DNA from: Sanderia malayensis
Lineage: Eukaryota; Cnidaria; Scyphozoa; Semaeostomeae; Pelagiidae
Assembly (NCBI GenBank): GCA_013076295.1
Contig: RQOL01000374.1
Coordinates: forward strand, 3,834,743 to 3,898,742
Direction of reading: 5' to 3'
Length of the DNA stretch: 64,000 bases
How positions within the stretch are numbered: the stretch's first letter is position 1; the number at the start of each line of letters is the position of its first letter. A model generated the notes under the pieces. The model did not search any database and had not been told where the DNA came from. It saw only the letters and a program-made list of their open reading frames with translations. Positions 42,736 through 53,219 of the stretch are shown here, in pieces. Position numbers and translations under genes: made by a program.

Positions 42736-43609
42736 TCACGGATAGGGTGTTGGTGGCCGATAACGACGCTGTGCTGTCTTCTCCGCAACATTTGGTTGAC
42801 TAACATAAAGAACCAGCTCGTCTTCACTTTCTGATTCAGAACAATCATGCTGCCGATGATTGACTTGTCTGGCTGCGTGGCGTGTGACTGCTTTTGTGCG
42901 TCTGTGCTCGTTTTCTAGTCTTGTAACATGCTGTTGATTGAGAGGCAAATCGTTACAAGGCAGTAGCAAATTACGATGCAACGTACGGGGTGCACTATCT
43001 TTTGATGCCTCTAGTACAACTTGATAAACAGGACTATTCTCAATACGCTTCATGACACGGTAAACACCATTCTCCCAAGAAGATCGGATCTTCCCGGGAC
43101 CACCCCTTTCGCGTAAATTTCTTACAAGGACAATTTCTTACGTAAATCTCCTTTCTCAAGTGTACTCTGATTAACACACTTGTCATATCTTTTCTTGCCT
43201 ATGTCTTGAGAAATCTTTGAGTGTTTTCATGCTATTTCATAAGCCTCACGCATTGCCCTCTTCCATTTTTTGACATAGTCAGGATAATTCACCTGTTTGT
43301 CGCTTGAAGAACTCTGATTGGTCTGGAATATGAGGTCTAAAGGTAGACGTGGGTGTCTGCCAAATAGCAAATAAAAAGGTGCAAAACCTGTTGAAACATG
43401 TCTTGTAGAATTGTAGGCATGTGTTAGCTTGTTAATGGAGCTCGGCCAGTTTGACTCCTTGATTTCTGGTAAAGTTCGTAACATTGAGAGAAGTGTTTGA
43501 TTAAACAAAGTTTCTCAAAACTTGTTGCCAGTTGGTTCTCAAACTCCCTGCCCTGATCATGGTGGATCCTCGCTGGGAATCCAAAGCGGAGAATAAAGTT
43601 GTCATAAAG
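42736..43609 (-). pseudogene. Gypsy integrase, C-terminal half, with catalytic-Glu deletion
   Basis: On the minus strand the integrase resumes at DNFILRFGFPARIHHDQGREFENQL (43606-43520), containing the second catalytic-type Asp. It then jumps from FEKLC directly to FNQTLLSMLRTLPEIK with a frame change near 43500. The intervening segment, which in the family holds the catalytic Glu, is missing. Further on come STGFAPFYLLFGRHPRLPLDL and a C-terminal [15 protein letters not shown] tail (42736-43053). Another frame break lies near 43210. The enzyme cannot be active. Confidence 0.8.
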
Positions 43610-44967
43610 CAGGGGCGGATCCAGGCCAAAATCTGACTGGTGCAATCTATGGGATTTTAGGGCGTGTCCCCAAGGCCACGCCCTAAGCGGGATTAGCACT
43701 TTCTTAATTGGCTTCTTGTTTTTTTGCCTTGCTTGTCAAGAAGGTTCTCGAATGTAACTAGATACATAGTAACATCATAAGCAATTCGAGACCTTCGTTT
43801 TTTATCTTTTGTTTTCCATTGTTGTTCTTATTTTGTGGTTGTTGGGAAGCTTTTTCGTATAATAAATAAGTGAAATATTTGTATCAGAGAGTTGAGATTA
43901 TTTATAATATACTTTATTTTACGACTGATACAACGCCTAACGAAAGGTTGACTTCAAATTCAACACACAGGCTTCCTCGACTAATGAGCCTTTCGTTACA
44001 TTGCTTGGTTCTATTCCTTGCTTTGTAGTTACTAAAAACATTAGAATAAGAACTTTTGTACCGATCAAAGACTGTTCTACTAACTTTAGAATAGTATTTA
44101 ATGTCACCCCAAGAACAGAAATAAATACAAAAAGCTAAATACCTGGTGGGCATCATTTCAAAAGCAGCTCTCTCGTTAATTTGATTAGTTGGTAATTGTA
44201 AGCAAGCAAACTCATCTCTGCTTATGATAATCTGCTTCTTGTGAAACTCGACATTGGTATCGTTAATTACTTTTGTTACATGGCTACGAATACATCTTAA
44301 TTTCTGTATCTTTTCTTCTTCGAGGATCGCTTTACTTTGTGTGATTGCTTCGACTTGTAATGAGTACGGACTAATGCTAGCCATCATTCAATAACGTATG
44401 AAGAGTGTGTTGCAGTTCAGGACTTTAGTTAGATCAGAAAATATCAACATTCCGATGAATACGTAATAATGACGTTTTGCACCAGTCAGCCCTGCATTTT
44501 CATTGGTAGATTGGCCTTTGCACCAGTGGAAATGACGTTTTGCACCAGTGAAAACTCATTTCATTGGCTAATGTTGAAATTTGGATACAATAAAACCCGG
44601 GCCACTGGTGCAGTAGAAAGCTGTGACGTGTTTCTCATACAACGGGCAACAAATTTTCACAACCATTCTGCGTGAAACTGGTCAAGCTTTTACAGCATTC
44701 CATACTACATGGTATGGCATGAAGCTCTGCTTGACCCAGACAGTCAGTCTATGTGAATGTCATAAGTCAATGAATTATATAAGCATAGTCCACAGAAAGT
44801 GTAAATATCAATTGGATTCAGTGTGGACCTCGAATAACCAATTTCATTTGCACTTATTGTCAACTATGTTTTGTGTGAACTTTATTATTTAACCGATTAC
44901 GTCACTGCCTTTGGGAGAATCTGACTGGTGCAGTTGCACCAGTTGCACCAGTCTAGATCCGCCTCTG
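43610..44967. mobile_element. hAT non-autonomous element
   Basis: Ends CAGGGGCGGATCCAG... and ...CTAGATCCGCCTCTG are the characteristic hAT termini. Flanks share CATAAAG (43603-43609 and 44968-44974), one base short of the usual 8-bp duplication. Subterminal repeats of GTGCAACTGGTGCA and GACGTTTTGCACCAGT occur near the right end. It interrupts the gypsy integrase between ALY and DNFIL. It contains an unrelated open frame (see 43914-44387). Confidence 0.85.
43914..44387 (-). CDS. Hypothetical protein inside hAT element (157 aa)
   Basis: Uninterrupted minus-strand frame with no transposase motif; charged N-terminal half (AITQSKAILEEEKIQKLRCI) and a more hydrophobic centre. It is not recognised. 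It might be a captured host gene fragment or a random frame; codon composition looks protein-like but this is weak evidence. No splice signals were needed to open it. Confidence 0.35.
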   Translation of the reverse strand: MMASISPYSLQVEAITQSKAILEEEKIQKLRCIRSHVTKVINDTNVEFHKKQIIISRDEFACLQLPTNQINERAAFEMMPTRYLAFCIYFCSWGDIKYYSKVSRTVFDRYKSSYSNVFSNYKARNRTKQCNERLISRGSLCVEFEVNLSLGVVSVVK

Positions 44968-45361
44968 CATAAAGCTTTGTTGCTACCGTCTACCCCGACT
45001 TGTCTCGAGTTCGGTGTGCCTGGTCATAATGTGTAATGTGGTTGATTACGACCAGCACGTATTCAAATCCACCAGAAGTTCTTTGGAGGTGTAAAAAGTG
45101 AAGTGCAACAACTTCAAAGGGCTGCGTGGTGACAATACTCTGCATTGGCACCCTTGGGAGTTTGTTTGGGTGACGCTGTTTTAAGCACTTGCAAACTTTT
45201 GTTGTGTAATGTTCCATATCAGCCCTCGTATGTGGCCAGTAGAATCTTTGGGACGCCAGGTCAAAAACCCTTTCACTGCCAAGATGACCATTTTCATCGT
45301 GAAGTTCTCGGTAAATACTAGGATAGAATTTCTCTGGAAGAAGGATTTGCTCATGGTCTGC
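44968..45361 (-). pseudogene. Gypsy integrase, N-terminal half, first catalytic Asp replaced
   Basis: Minus-strand sequence encodes the H2C2 zinc-binding region (HDENGHLGSERVFDLASQRF...CKCLKQRH) and the start of the catalytic core (FEVVALHFLHLQRTSGGFEYV). In this family the core normally reads (V/I)DFLHL; here the Asp position is His (LHFLHL), and the following DHFT is NHIT. The frame breaks between 45240 and 45220. The rest of the core lies beyond the hAT insertion, at 43606. Confidence 0.75.
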
Positions 45362-45406
45362 TGTTCTACATCTTAGAATACTGTCATTGTCAATATAGAG
45401 CTTATT

Positions 45407-46240
45407 CTAGTCGCCTAAAAGACCATTGCTCCCATGTGACAACTGGTGCTTTTCTTCTGTAGATGGTGTATGGCTTGAGGATTTGTACTTTACAATAGGT
45501 GCAATCACTTTATCTCTTTCTTGAGCTTCACGGATATCCTTCAAATTGAAAGACTGATGACTCTGCGGATTTAACTGTTCATTTTCCTGAAGATCAAAAT
45601 TGGAAGTCTTGCTTGACAATGCTGATACCCAGATAACTTCGCGATTTTCGGAACAGTTGCTTGCACTGACAGTTGCTTGAAACGAATCTGACTGAATTTC
45701 CTTTGTGCACTTAGGTATGTATTCTTCTATGTTTATTGGCATCCTTGACAGGAAATGTGCATCTACATTTACCTTCCCCGGTCTATATTTGGTGTGGAAG
45801 TAGAACTCTGATAATTCAGACACCCATCGGTGACCCCTTGCATTCAATTTTGCGGTGGTCATTATGTATGGTGGGTTGTTATTTGTATGAACATTAAATT
45901 CTAGAGCATGATACAAGATGCTCCTAAACTCATCACAAATTGCCCATTTTAAGGCGAGAAACTCCAACTTCCCAGAGTGGTAATTGTAGTTTCGCTCACT
46001 GGGAGTAAGGGTCCTTGATGCATAGGAAATCAGACGCATCTTTCCTTCTTGCCGCTGATATAATACAGCACCAAGACCAGAGCTACTTGCATCAGTGTGT
46101 AATATGAATGGCATGTCATACCTTGGATAGGCCAGCACTGGTGGTGTTGCAAGGCAATCCAGTAACTTATTTAGAGCATCCTGATGACCGGTTGTCCATT
46201 CTATCTCTTCACTTGATAATGATTGACTTGTCTTTGACAT
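45407..46240 (-). pseudogene. Gypsy RNase H domain (RT core missing)
   Basis: The 277-codon frame contains the RNase H region of the RT: FILHTDASSSGLGAVLYQ, ISYASRTLTPSERNY, LALKWAICDEFRSILY and KVNVDAHFLSR. Just upstream, 46240-46375 in another frame, lies the RT connection segment ILGLMNYYRKFIENFSQIAKPL. The finger/palm part with the catalytic YxDD box is absent: the connection segment follows within ~40 bp of the end of the protease frame. This is a deletion, not divergence. Confidence 0.85.
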
Positions 46241-46413
46241 ATACGTCTTCCTTTACGCTTCTGGTCTCCATTGGCTTTGGTTTTGGTCTGCAGTAATTCG
46301 AATAGTGGTTTTGCGATTTGGGAAAAGTTCTCGATGAATTTACGGTAATAGTTCATTAAGCCTAAAATGTGACGCATGTTGCCAACCTTTTGGATTGGAA
46401 GTCCTTCAATGCT

Positions 46414-47434
46414 TCAATTAATCTTGATGAATGATTCTCTTAATCTGACATCAAGTTGTGTCACCGGTGAAACTAAGGACAAACGGCCAAGAACAGTTCT
46501 TGCCTTTAATGTGATACTGTGATCAGTGGTATTCCTAATTTGAATGTTGATACGACATTTTGAACCTTTTGGAACTGTTAGCAATGTTTCAGAAACTTCC
46601 AATCCTGGTCGCCATGAACATGCCTCATCTGGCTCAAACAGCACGGGAGTTTTTGCCTCAATTGTTTCCACATTTTCTCTACAGCTGACACGGGCACAGT
46701 GATTTCGCTGAACTGTTATTGGTTGTTTTGGCGACTTTACCTCACTTAGATAATCATGATCAACAGACATACATTGGATCAGAGCATGAACAGTTTCCAG
46801 GTCATTCTTGGAAAATGACAGTTGCACGGACTCCACAAAATTTGAGGCAATGTTTTGCTTATCAATGTTTGACTCATGGCAATTCAGGAGTGAACTTCCA
46901 TTTGCTCTTACAACTTTTGCAATAACATTGTAACCAACAGTAGTTCTTGGTAATTTGTCATTTGTAACGAGGAATGGCACATGGTCTTTCACTTCAATGG
47001 ATGGGAACTGTTCAAGCAGGAAATCTTGTGAAAGGATGGAAATCTGAGAGCCAGTGTCCCATAAAACCTGGGTTTTATTTCCATTTAAAACACAATCAGC
47101 CAGGAACTTTTCACCAACCAACTGTGTAATCTTTAGGTACTCTTTTGGGTTGACATGACTAACAAAATTAGTTTTCACTTTGTCTGACACATTGTTTTCC
47201 TTTTCATAAGTGGTGATAGCTTTACAAACAAGCTTGTGACTCGACCAATGTCTCTTTTGGCAAGTTTTACCGCAATAAATCACCAATTCACAGCTGCCGC
47301 ATTTGAAATGTTGCTTGTTCATCAAATCTTGAAAACAACTATTGCATGAATTTGGGGATGAAAACCCAGCTACACTTCTCCCGCTGGTGCAGCTGGTGGT
47401 GGTTTCCCTGTTTGTTTCTCTTACGGCAACCTCT
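46414..47434 (-). pseudogene. Gypsy MYND zinc finger plus aspartic protease region
   Basis: The N-terminal part has a complete MYND pattern: CNSCFQDLMN, CGSCELVIYCGKTCQKRHW, SSHKLVC (47235-47345). It is followed by an aspartic protease with VLWDTGSQISILS (about 47037-47066). The end at 46414 lies where the RT should begin. MYND fingers are protein-interaction modules usually found in regulatory proteins; their presence within a gypsy polyprotein is unusual but has been seen in some cnidarian-type elements as far as I recall. Confidence 0.75.
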
Positions 47435-47896
47435 TGCAAAATGTTCAGATGAGCCGCAGAAAAAACAATGATTACAACCTTTTTCTGTTCCTTTAGATAT
47501 ACAATCTTCACAAGCAGACTTTCTTATTTTGCTTTTTTGGATGGGCTGTTGATTTTTTTGAACGACCTTTTCCTTCAAACTATTCAAATCAGCCTTTAAT
47601 GCATTTAAATTGGCTAGAATTGTGCCTTGACCTTCTGATGGCTTTTCTTTCGGCACTGATTTTGCTGAAGTTACATTGATTTGAGCAAGCTTTTGGGTCC
47701 TTTTTCTTGTGCTCATCTTATTTGCCCTTTCATTTTCCGCAGCAACAGCCAAATTCAATTCTTTAATCAAATTATCATCAGATAGATTTTGATCTTGTAG
47801 CAATGGGCAAATCCTTAACCGTATTGTGTCATCTAACAGGCCTGTTTCAACCGTGTGAAGAAACACATTTTGAACCAATTGCTCATCATACTGCAT
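47339..47896 (-). pseudogene. Gypsy Gag, C-terminal part with zinc knuckle
   Basis: Contains a Lys-rich linker and one CCHC knuckle, CFFCGSSEHFARGC (about 47425-47470). It overlaps the start of the MYND-containing frame, consistent with a frameshift between gag and pol or with decay. A stop and frame change separate it from the N-terminal part at ~47905. Confidence 0.75.
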
Positions 47897-47911
47897 CTTA
47901 GATCCAGGTTC

Positions 47912-48697
47912 CTAACTTGACATTAGAACCTGCTGCCTCAATTTAAGTGCACGCATAAGAAAATTTAATGGGCTCTCTGAATTTTCTTGCACAGCACAAG
48001 CAAGTTCCTGGTAGGACTCACTTGATGATTTTTCTCCATAATGACTTCTCAAAACTTTCCTGAGCTCTTGCAGTGTTAGTGATATGATACTTTCCAGATA
48101 AGTTCTGAGGTGTAGACTAGGGGAAACTGCATTGATTACTCCATGAATTATGTCAGCCTCTGAATAACCTTTCTGCAAAGCGCTCTCCATTTGCTTACTT
48201 AGGCTAGAGAAGGGTAGGCGGTTCTTTTCACTTGATACAGAACCAGAAATTCTGAAGTCTTTTATTCTGATTAGATTCTTCCCATCAAAAATAACACCAG
48301 TTGCAGGTGAAAATACTCTCTTACCTCTCAAGGCTTCATTATATTTCTCTTCAGCCTCTTGAAGCTTTTCCTGCTGCAATTCCATCAATTCTGCAAATTT
48401 TTTTGTCATTTCTTCCACATCCTTTCGTGCTTGAATGACTTCTCCATGATAATCTGGACCTGCTTCTGACTCCTCGTGATTTCCTTCACAAAAGTTTTCC
48501 AGCTGCAATAAAAACTGCTCCAAATCATCTGCATTGTTATCAACCATCTTCTCGATTTCTGTGCGAATCTTTTGAAGTAAACGACTTTTGGTAAGGTCAG
48601 CTTCAACCGTGATTTTCAAATGTTGACAAATTTCCTTCAGCTTCTCCACTGGTTGATCATACAGCTTTGCTTCGACTGATAACTGTATGTCCTCCAT
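47912..48697 (-). pseudogene. Gypsy Gag, N-terminal part (261 aa)
   Basis: Starts MEDIQLSVEAKLYDQPVEKL. Residues ~1-60 form a SAP-like charged segment, ~85-130 a coiled coil (EEMTKKFAELMELQQEKL), and ~150-255 a capsid-like region (MESALQKGYSEADIIHGVIN; LRSHYGEKSSSESYQEL). It is the 5'-most frame after the LTR and primer-binding site. Confidence 0.75.
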
Positions 48698-48884
48698 TCT
48701 TGCTCACAAAATCAATCAACAAAGTCATACACACCTCCTAGAAAGCAATGTGGAACACTCCAACACACAACAAAATCTAAGCAAGGCTGTTTTCCGAGCT
48801 GCAACTTAGGCCATGAATCGCACATCCATTTTCATCAAAGCACACCTGTCAGGCGACGGGAAATCTCCGTCGATCAGAAAGAGG

Positions 48885-48902
48885 AACTACCCTCTGCTAC
48901 CA
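48885..48902 (-). promoter_or_regulatory. Gypsy primer-binding site
   Basis: On the minus strand TGGTAGCAGAGGGTAGTT lies four bases after the LTR. It resembles an initiator-Met tRNA complement (TGGTATCAGAGC) only in its first part, so the primer identity is uncertain. Confidence 0.55.
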
Positions 48903-48906
48903 AAAT

Positions 48907-49217
48907 TGTTGCCCTTATGAGCTGGGTAGATCACATATAAAAAGAAAATACTCCTCTTTCATCCTTGATAGTAATAATGCGCAGTGGAATAACGTAAACT
49001 TGTAACAAGAAGAACATCAACTTCTTCAACTTGAACTAATACAATAGACTCAAAAAACAGGAACGCAACCTTGTGCTTAAACTTGGTAGTCTGGGGACGG
49101 TTCCTCCACAGAGTCTAGCATGAGTGTCCTGCTATTAAAATAATACTTAGCAAAAAATTTCTATATGAAATACTGTTTGGTCTAATATCAAATGCTGTTC
49201 ACTCTACGCACTCCACA
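48907..49217 (-). repeat. Gypsy 5' LTR
   Basis: 311 bp, about 89% identical to 41635-41945 by direct comparison. Confidence 0.88.
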
Positions 49218-49231
49218 CATGTCATTTATAG

Positions 49232-49340
49232 ACTTGGTGAGACATGCAGTCATATCGCAGCTGTCAAGTTGGAAATGGCACTGACCTCCACCTCTTCGAC
49301 AAGTGAAGCCTGCAAATGGAATGCAACATTTAAAGATGAG
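49232..49340 (+). pseudogene. PHIS ORF2 (YqaJ protein), exon 3
   Basis: Acceptor CATTTATAG at 49223-49231 joins exon 2 in phase to restore CMAG-LGETCSHIAA, a hallmark of this protein family, followed by STSSTSEACKWNATFKDE. It ends at a GTAACTCAG donor in phase 0. Only 14 bp separate the gypsy insertion point from this exon. The next exon lies beyond the Helitron-like element, at 61015. Confidence 0.8.
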
Positions 49341-49524
49341 GTAACTCAGTGCAATTCTCTATATAAAGCCAGATACTGTGGTGTAATTCATGGGGATTTA
49401 TTGAAGCTGATTATATATCCTTTTATTTCAACAACTAGGGGTCATCACTCGCTTCGCTCGTTCGCCCCAGCCCGTCAAGTAAAAAAAGCTTAATCTGGTT
49501 GGCGCGCTGCATTCACTCCTGCTC

Positions 49525-50257
49525 ATGCCCATACATACATACATACATACATACATACATACATACATACATACCTACATACTATACCTAAATACTATAC
49601 CACCATACTATACCTACTATACAAACATACTATAACTACTCTACAAACATACTATACCTACTATACTTACTATAAAATCATATTATGCCTACTATAAAAA
49701 CATACTGTACCTACATACTATACCAACATACTATGCCTACTATAAAGACATACTATACCTACTATAAAATCATACTATACCTACATACTATACCAACATA
49801 CTATACCTACTATAAAACATAGCATACCTACATACTATACCTACATACTATACCAACATACTATACCTACTATAAAACATACTATGCCTACCATACAAAC
49901 ATACTATACCTACCATGCAAACATACTATGCCTACTATTAAATCATACTATACCTACATGCTATACCTACAAACTATACCAACATACTATACCTACTATA
50001 AAACATGTTATACCTATATACTATACCTACATACTATGCCAACATACTATACCTACTATAAAAACATGTTATACCTATATACCATACCTACATACTATAC
50101 CAACATACTGTACCTACATACTATGCGTACTAAAAAAACATACTATACCTACATATCTACATACCTACAATACATACCCTACAATACATACCCTACAATA
50201 CATACCCTACAATACATACCCTACAATACATACCCTACAATACATACTACGACGTAA
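49525..50257. repeat. Microsatellite arrays (CATA)n, (ACATACTATACCT)n, (CCTACAATACATA)n
   Basis: Successive imperfect tandem repeats inside the Helitron-like element; homologous arrays in opposite orientation occur at 54640-55165. Long open frames here are repeat translations. Confidence 0.9.
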
Positions 50258-50535
50258 CATTTCTAAAACAAGTAAAGGTGGGAGGTCAAATCCCCCCCCT
50301 GGCAAGGGAGCGCCCCGCGCCCACCCTGCTGCCCTGGAAGCCCTTTCTGAATATTGATAATTTCAGTGTAAAATTGGCAGAAAAAAGTTGCCACAGGAGA
50401 ATCAATCCATTCTCAAAAATTCCAACTCCCCCCATTAAAAATTATATCCACACGTAGCTCAGGATACAGCAAATACGTTGCAAATAGTTTCATTTCTTAA
50501 ATAAGTAATACTCAATTCTTAGAGACAATTTAGTG

Positions 50536-50541
50536 GAAATG
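50536..50541 (+). repeat. 6-bp target-site duplication GAAATG (left)
   Basis: Matches GAAATG at 60512-60517 exactly, immediately outside the opposite terminus. Confidence 0.9.
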
Positions 50542-50790
50542 TACGGTGGCCCACAAGGGTCACAACATATTAAGCATAACTCACAACACACTACAAAAAC
50601 TCACAACACACTACAAAAACTCACAACATATTAAACATAACTCACAACACACTACAAAAACTCACAACATATTAAACATAACTCACAATACACTACACAA
50701 GACTCACAACACATTACACAAAACTCACAACACACTACACAAGACTCACAACACATTACACAAAACTCACAACACAACAAAGCACAGAAA
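50542..50790. repeat. Left terminal inverted repeat and subterminal repeat array
   Basis: TIR TACGGTGGCCCACAAGGG is followed by about eleven degenerate copies of a ~20-bp unit CTCACAACAYAYTACAMAARA. The right end has the same arrangement inverted. Such arrays may be transposase-binding sites (inference). Confidence 0.85.
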
Positions 50791-50921
50791 TCACGCCACA
50801 ACAGAAGTGAACTACACAATGGAAATTCTCAATGCAATGACGATGTGGCAGTGGCACGTGCGTTGAGTGGTGACATGAGGTGTGCTGATTTATCTCGCTG
50901 CTTCGGAAGCAAGAAACGACC

Positions 50922-53112
50922 ATGTTCTGTTCAAAATGTGGACACTCAGTGGAGCAATGTTTCACGTACTGTCCAAACTGTGGATCATTAATCAATGCCC
51001 CACATGCAAGCGAGGGATCTCAGCTCACAACAAAGCCAGCAGATTCACCAAGGCCGATTGTTGCCCTGCCTAGGCCGAAGCCGATGACATTCGCTGAATT
51101 CCACAGCCAGAAAGAACAAGACAGGGCTTGTAATTTCAAAGCAAGTAAAAACAAAAGGAAGCGGAAAAGAGAAGAACGTGAAGATCTAGACGCCATGGTA
51201 AAAATAAATTTTGGGATAATGTTATATAATGGTTTGGAACTAAAAATTCAAAGGGGCAAAACCTTGCAAATATCAATTAAGAAATCTGCCAACAAAGACG
51301 ATCTATTAATGGCATGTCTGGAGAAGCACAAAGCACACACATCAAATATTATTCAAGAGGGTTGTGAATATTTTGTTTTGTACCCCGATGGAACCAAAGT
51401 GGACAAGTTAAAAGAGAATCGCACAGATGAATTTATCTTGCACAAATACAGAGAAGAATGTGGCAAGGATTATCAACGCATAACATTTTATCTTACTTCT
51501 CTGGTTGACTTTACAAATGCAACTATCTCAAGTGCTTTGATGAAGAAAGATAGTGATTCTGATGCTGGTGATAAAATTGATTCTGAAGCTTTTATGCAGT
51601 CTGCATCACATTACAGTAGGTATAATAAAACTATGGAAAGTTTTAATTGTGATGATGATAGCAAGGAGCAACCAGCTGATGCCAAAAATGAAGATGTTGA
51701 AACCTTACTTGGAATATTTCCAGATGTTACCAGGACACATGCAAGTGCCGCACTCTATCAGTCAAATTTTGTAATGGAGAATGCTGTTGAAAATATACTA
51801 TCAGAATCTGAACAGCATCAGCGTCAACAGTCATTGGAAAGAGTATATTCTTCATTTGCCTTTTGTAATGACATAGATAATGATTTTGAATTTTCTGAGC
51901 CATGTTCATCTGATCTTCCCTATGCATGCCTAAATGACTGTAATGATAAAGACACAATAGATGAAGGCAAGACTCTGCAAGATTGTCTGATTGCTCTTTC
52001 AAAGGAATCATTTCACTCTGACAGCACACTCCGAATAAAAGTTAGAAGAAGCCAAGTCTGGGAAGATGCTATCTTCAAGCTAAAGAAATGTTCAAGCAAA
52101 GATTTCAATAAGAAAATGAAAATTCAGTTTGTGGGTGAACCAGCTGTTGACAAGGAATGAATTTTTTTCTCTTCTCCATCGAAAAGTTAGCAAATCCAGT
52201 CTTCTTATTGGAGAGGAAGGCCAAAAATGTTTCAGCAATAACATACTGGCTTTAGAAGAAAAAGAATATCTGATATATGGTCAACTGTGTGCTCTTGCTA
52301 TATTACAAGGCTCTCCATCACCAGCCTACTTTGCACAACCTGTTGCTGATTATATTAGATTTGGCAAAATTGGTAAAGTTGTAGCAAATATTGCTGATAT
52401 CCCAGATGCAAAGATTCGATTGAAATTGCAAAACATTGAGCAAATAGAGGATGAAGAAAGGTTCAAGAATGTTGCCTCTTTTGAAAGCTCACTTCGGTTT
52501 AAAGCTGGCTTTACAAAGCCAGTAGTAAAAATGGAGGACAAAGCATCCTTTATGAGATCAATAGCATTGCACTATACGCTGCTTTTTAGCATGCCTGAAA
52601 TTGGACAATTTCTTGAGGGTCTTCGTTTGCATGGCTTTCTCGATACAGTGAGAAGGTACCCACAGGAGGCAAGAAGATTATTTACTCCAGTAGAGCAACT
52701 AACAACAGAAATAGTTGATGCAATTTTCATTAATCAGTTTTCACCAGATGGAAGCAACAAGCTTGCAGATGAAGAATCTGCATCATTAAATTTTTCAAGA
52801 TTTCTGGAAGAAGTCGAGGAAGGAAATGTTAAGGTTCCCTTGTTGGACATTGAAACAGATACTGTTTCTGAAATCACCCTTAACTTACCTGATGTGCTTC
52901 AATTTATTACTGGCAGTAACCAAATACCTGCAGTTGGTTTCCAAGAGCAGCCAAGTATTGAATTCATTCATGGTGATGCAGGGAGGAAACCGTATGCAAG
53001 TACATGCACAAACACGCTATACATACCAATAACAAATGATTCAAGATACAGCAATTTCAAGGATAATTTTGGACAATGTATAATCATGTCACCAGGTTTT
53101 GGAAACGTTTGA
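50922..53112 (+). pseudogene. HECT-type E3 ubiquitin-ligase-like protein, one frameshift
   Basis: The N-terminus is a zinc ribbon (MFCSKCGHSVEQCFTYCPNCG). Residues ~90-190 form a ubiquitin-like or similar globular region, and ~255-300 match a CUE/UBA-type ubiquitin-binding helix bundle (DVETLLGIFPDVTRTHASAAL). The second frame, from ~52150, has the HECT fold: LCALAILQG, the terminal-lobe LPDVLQFITGSNQIPAVGF, and YASTCTNTLYIPI with the presumptive catalytic Cys, ending at MSPGFGNV. A small deletion near 52155 (after PAVDK, where the family continues GGPRREFF) shifts the frame. In the G2E3-like family HECT proteins pass ubiquitin via the Cys. The gene is inside the IS3EU-like element; a role there, such as modifying host or transposase turnover, is speculative. 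Confidence 0.85.
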
Positions 53113-53219
53113 GGTTTAGAGTTTAATAAACAAAACAATTCTCCTTTATCTTGATTAATGATACCCCTGACTGAAATTTGATTGCATCCAATGTGCCCCT
53201 CCATCTATATATATACATA

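Larger units (their letters stand above)
41635..49217 (-). mobile_element. Ty3/gypsy LTR retrotransposon, old and internally deleted
   Basis: 311-bp LTRs (41635-41945 and 48907-49217) have TGT...ACA ends on the minus strand and a 4-bp target duplication CATG (41631-41634, 49218-49221). The 5' LTR is the right one. A primer-binding site, gag, a MYND finger, protease, RNase H and integrase follow in order, but the reverse-transcriptase core is missing. The LTRs differ at about 35 sites (roughly 11%), so the insertion is old. It sits in intron 2 of the PHIS YqaJ gene: removing it joins the donor at 41559 with the acceptor CATTTATAG at 49231. It is itself interrupted by a hAT element at 43610-44967. 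Confidence 0.9.

Noticed and set aside
42402..42848. 148-codon minus-strand frame
   Set aside because: Overlaps the end of the gypsy pol frame in a different phase and shows no motif.
49884..50357. Tyr/Thr/His-rich open frames
   Set aside because: Translations of ACATACTATACC and CCTACAATACATA microsatellites.
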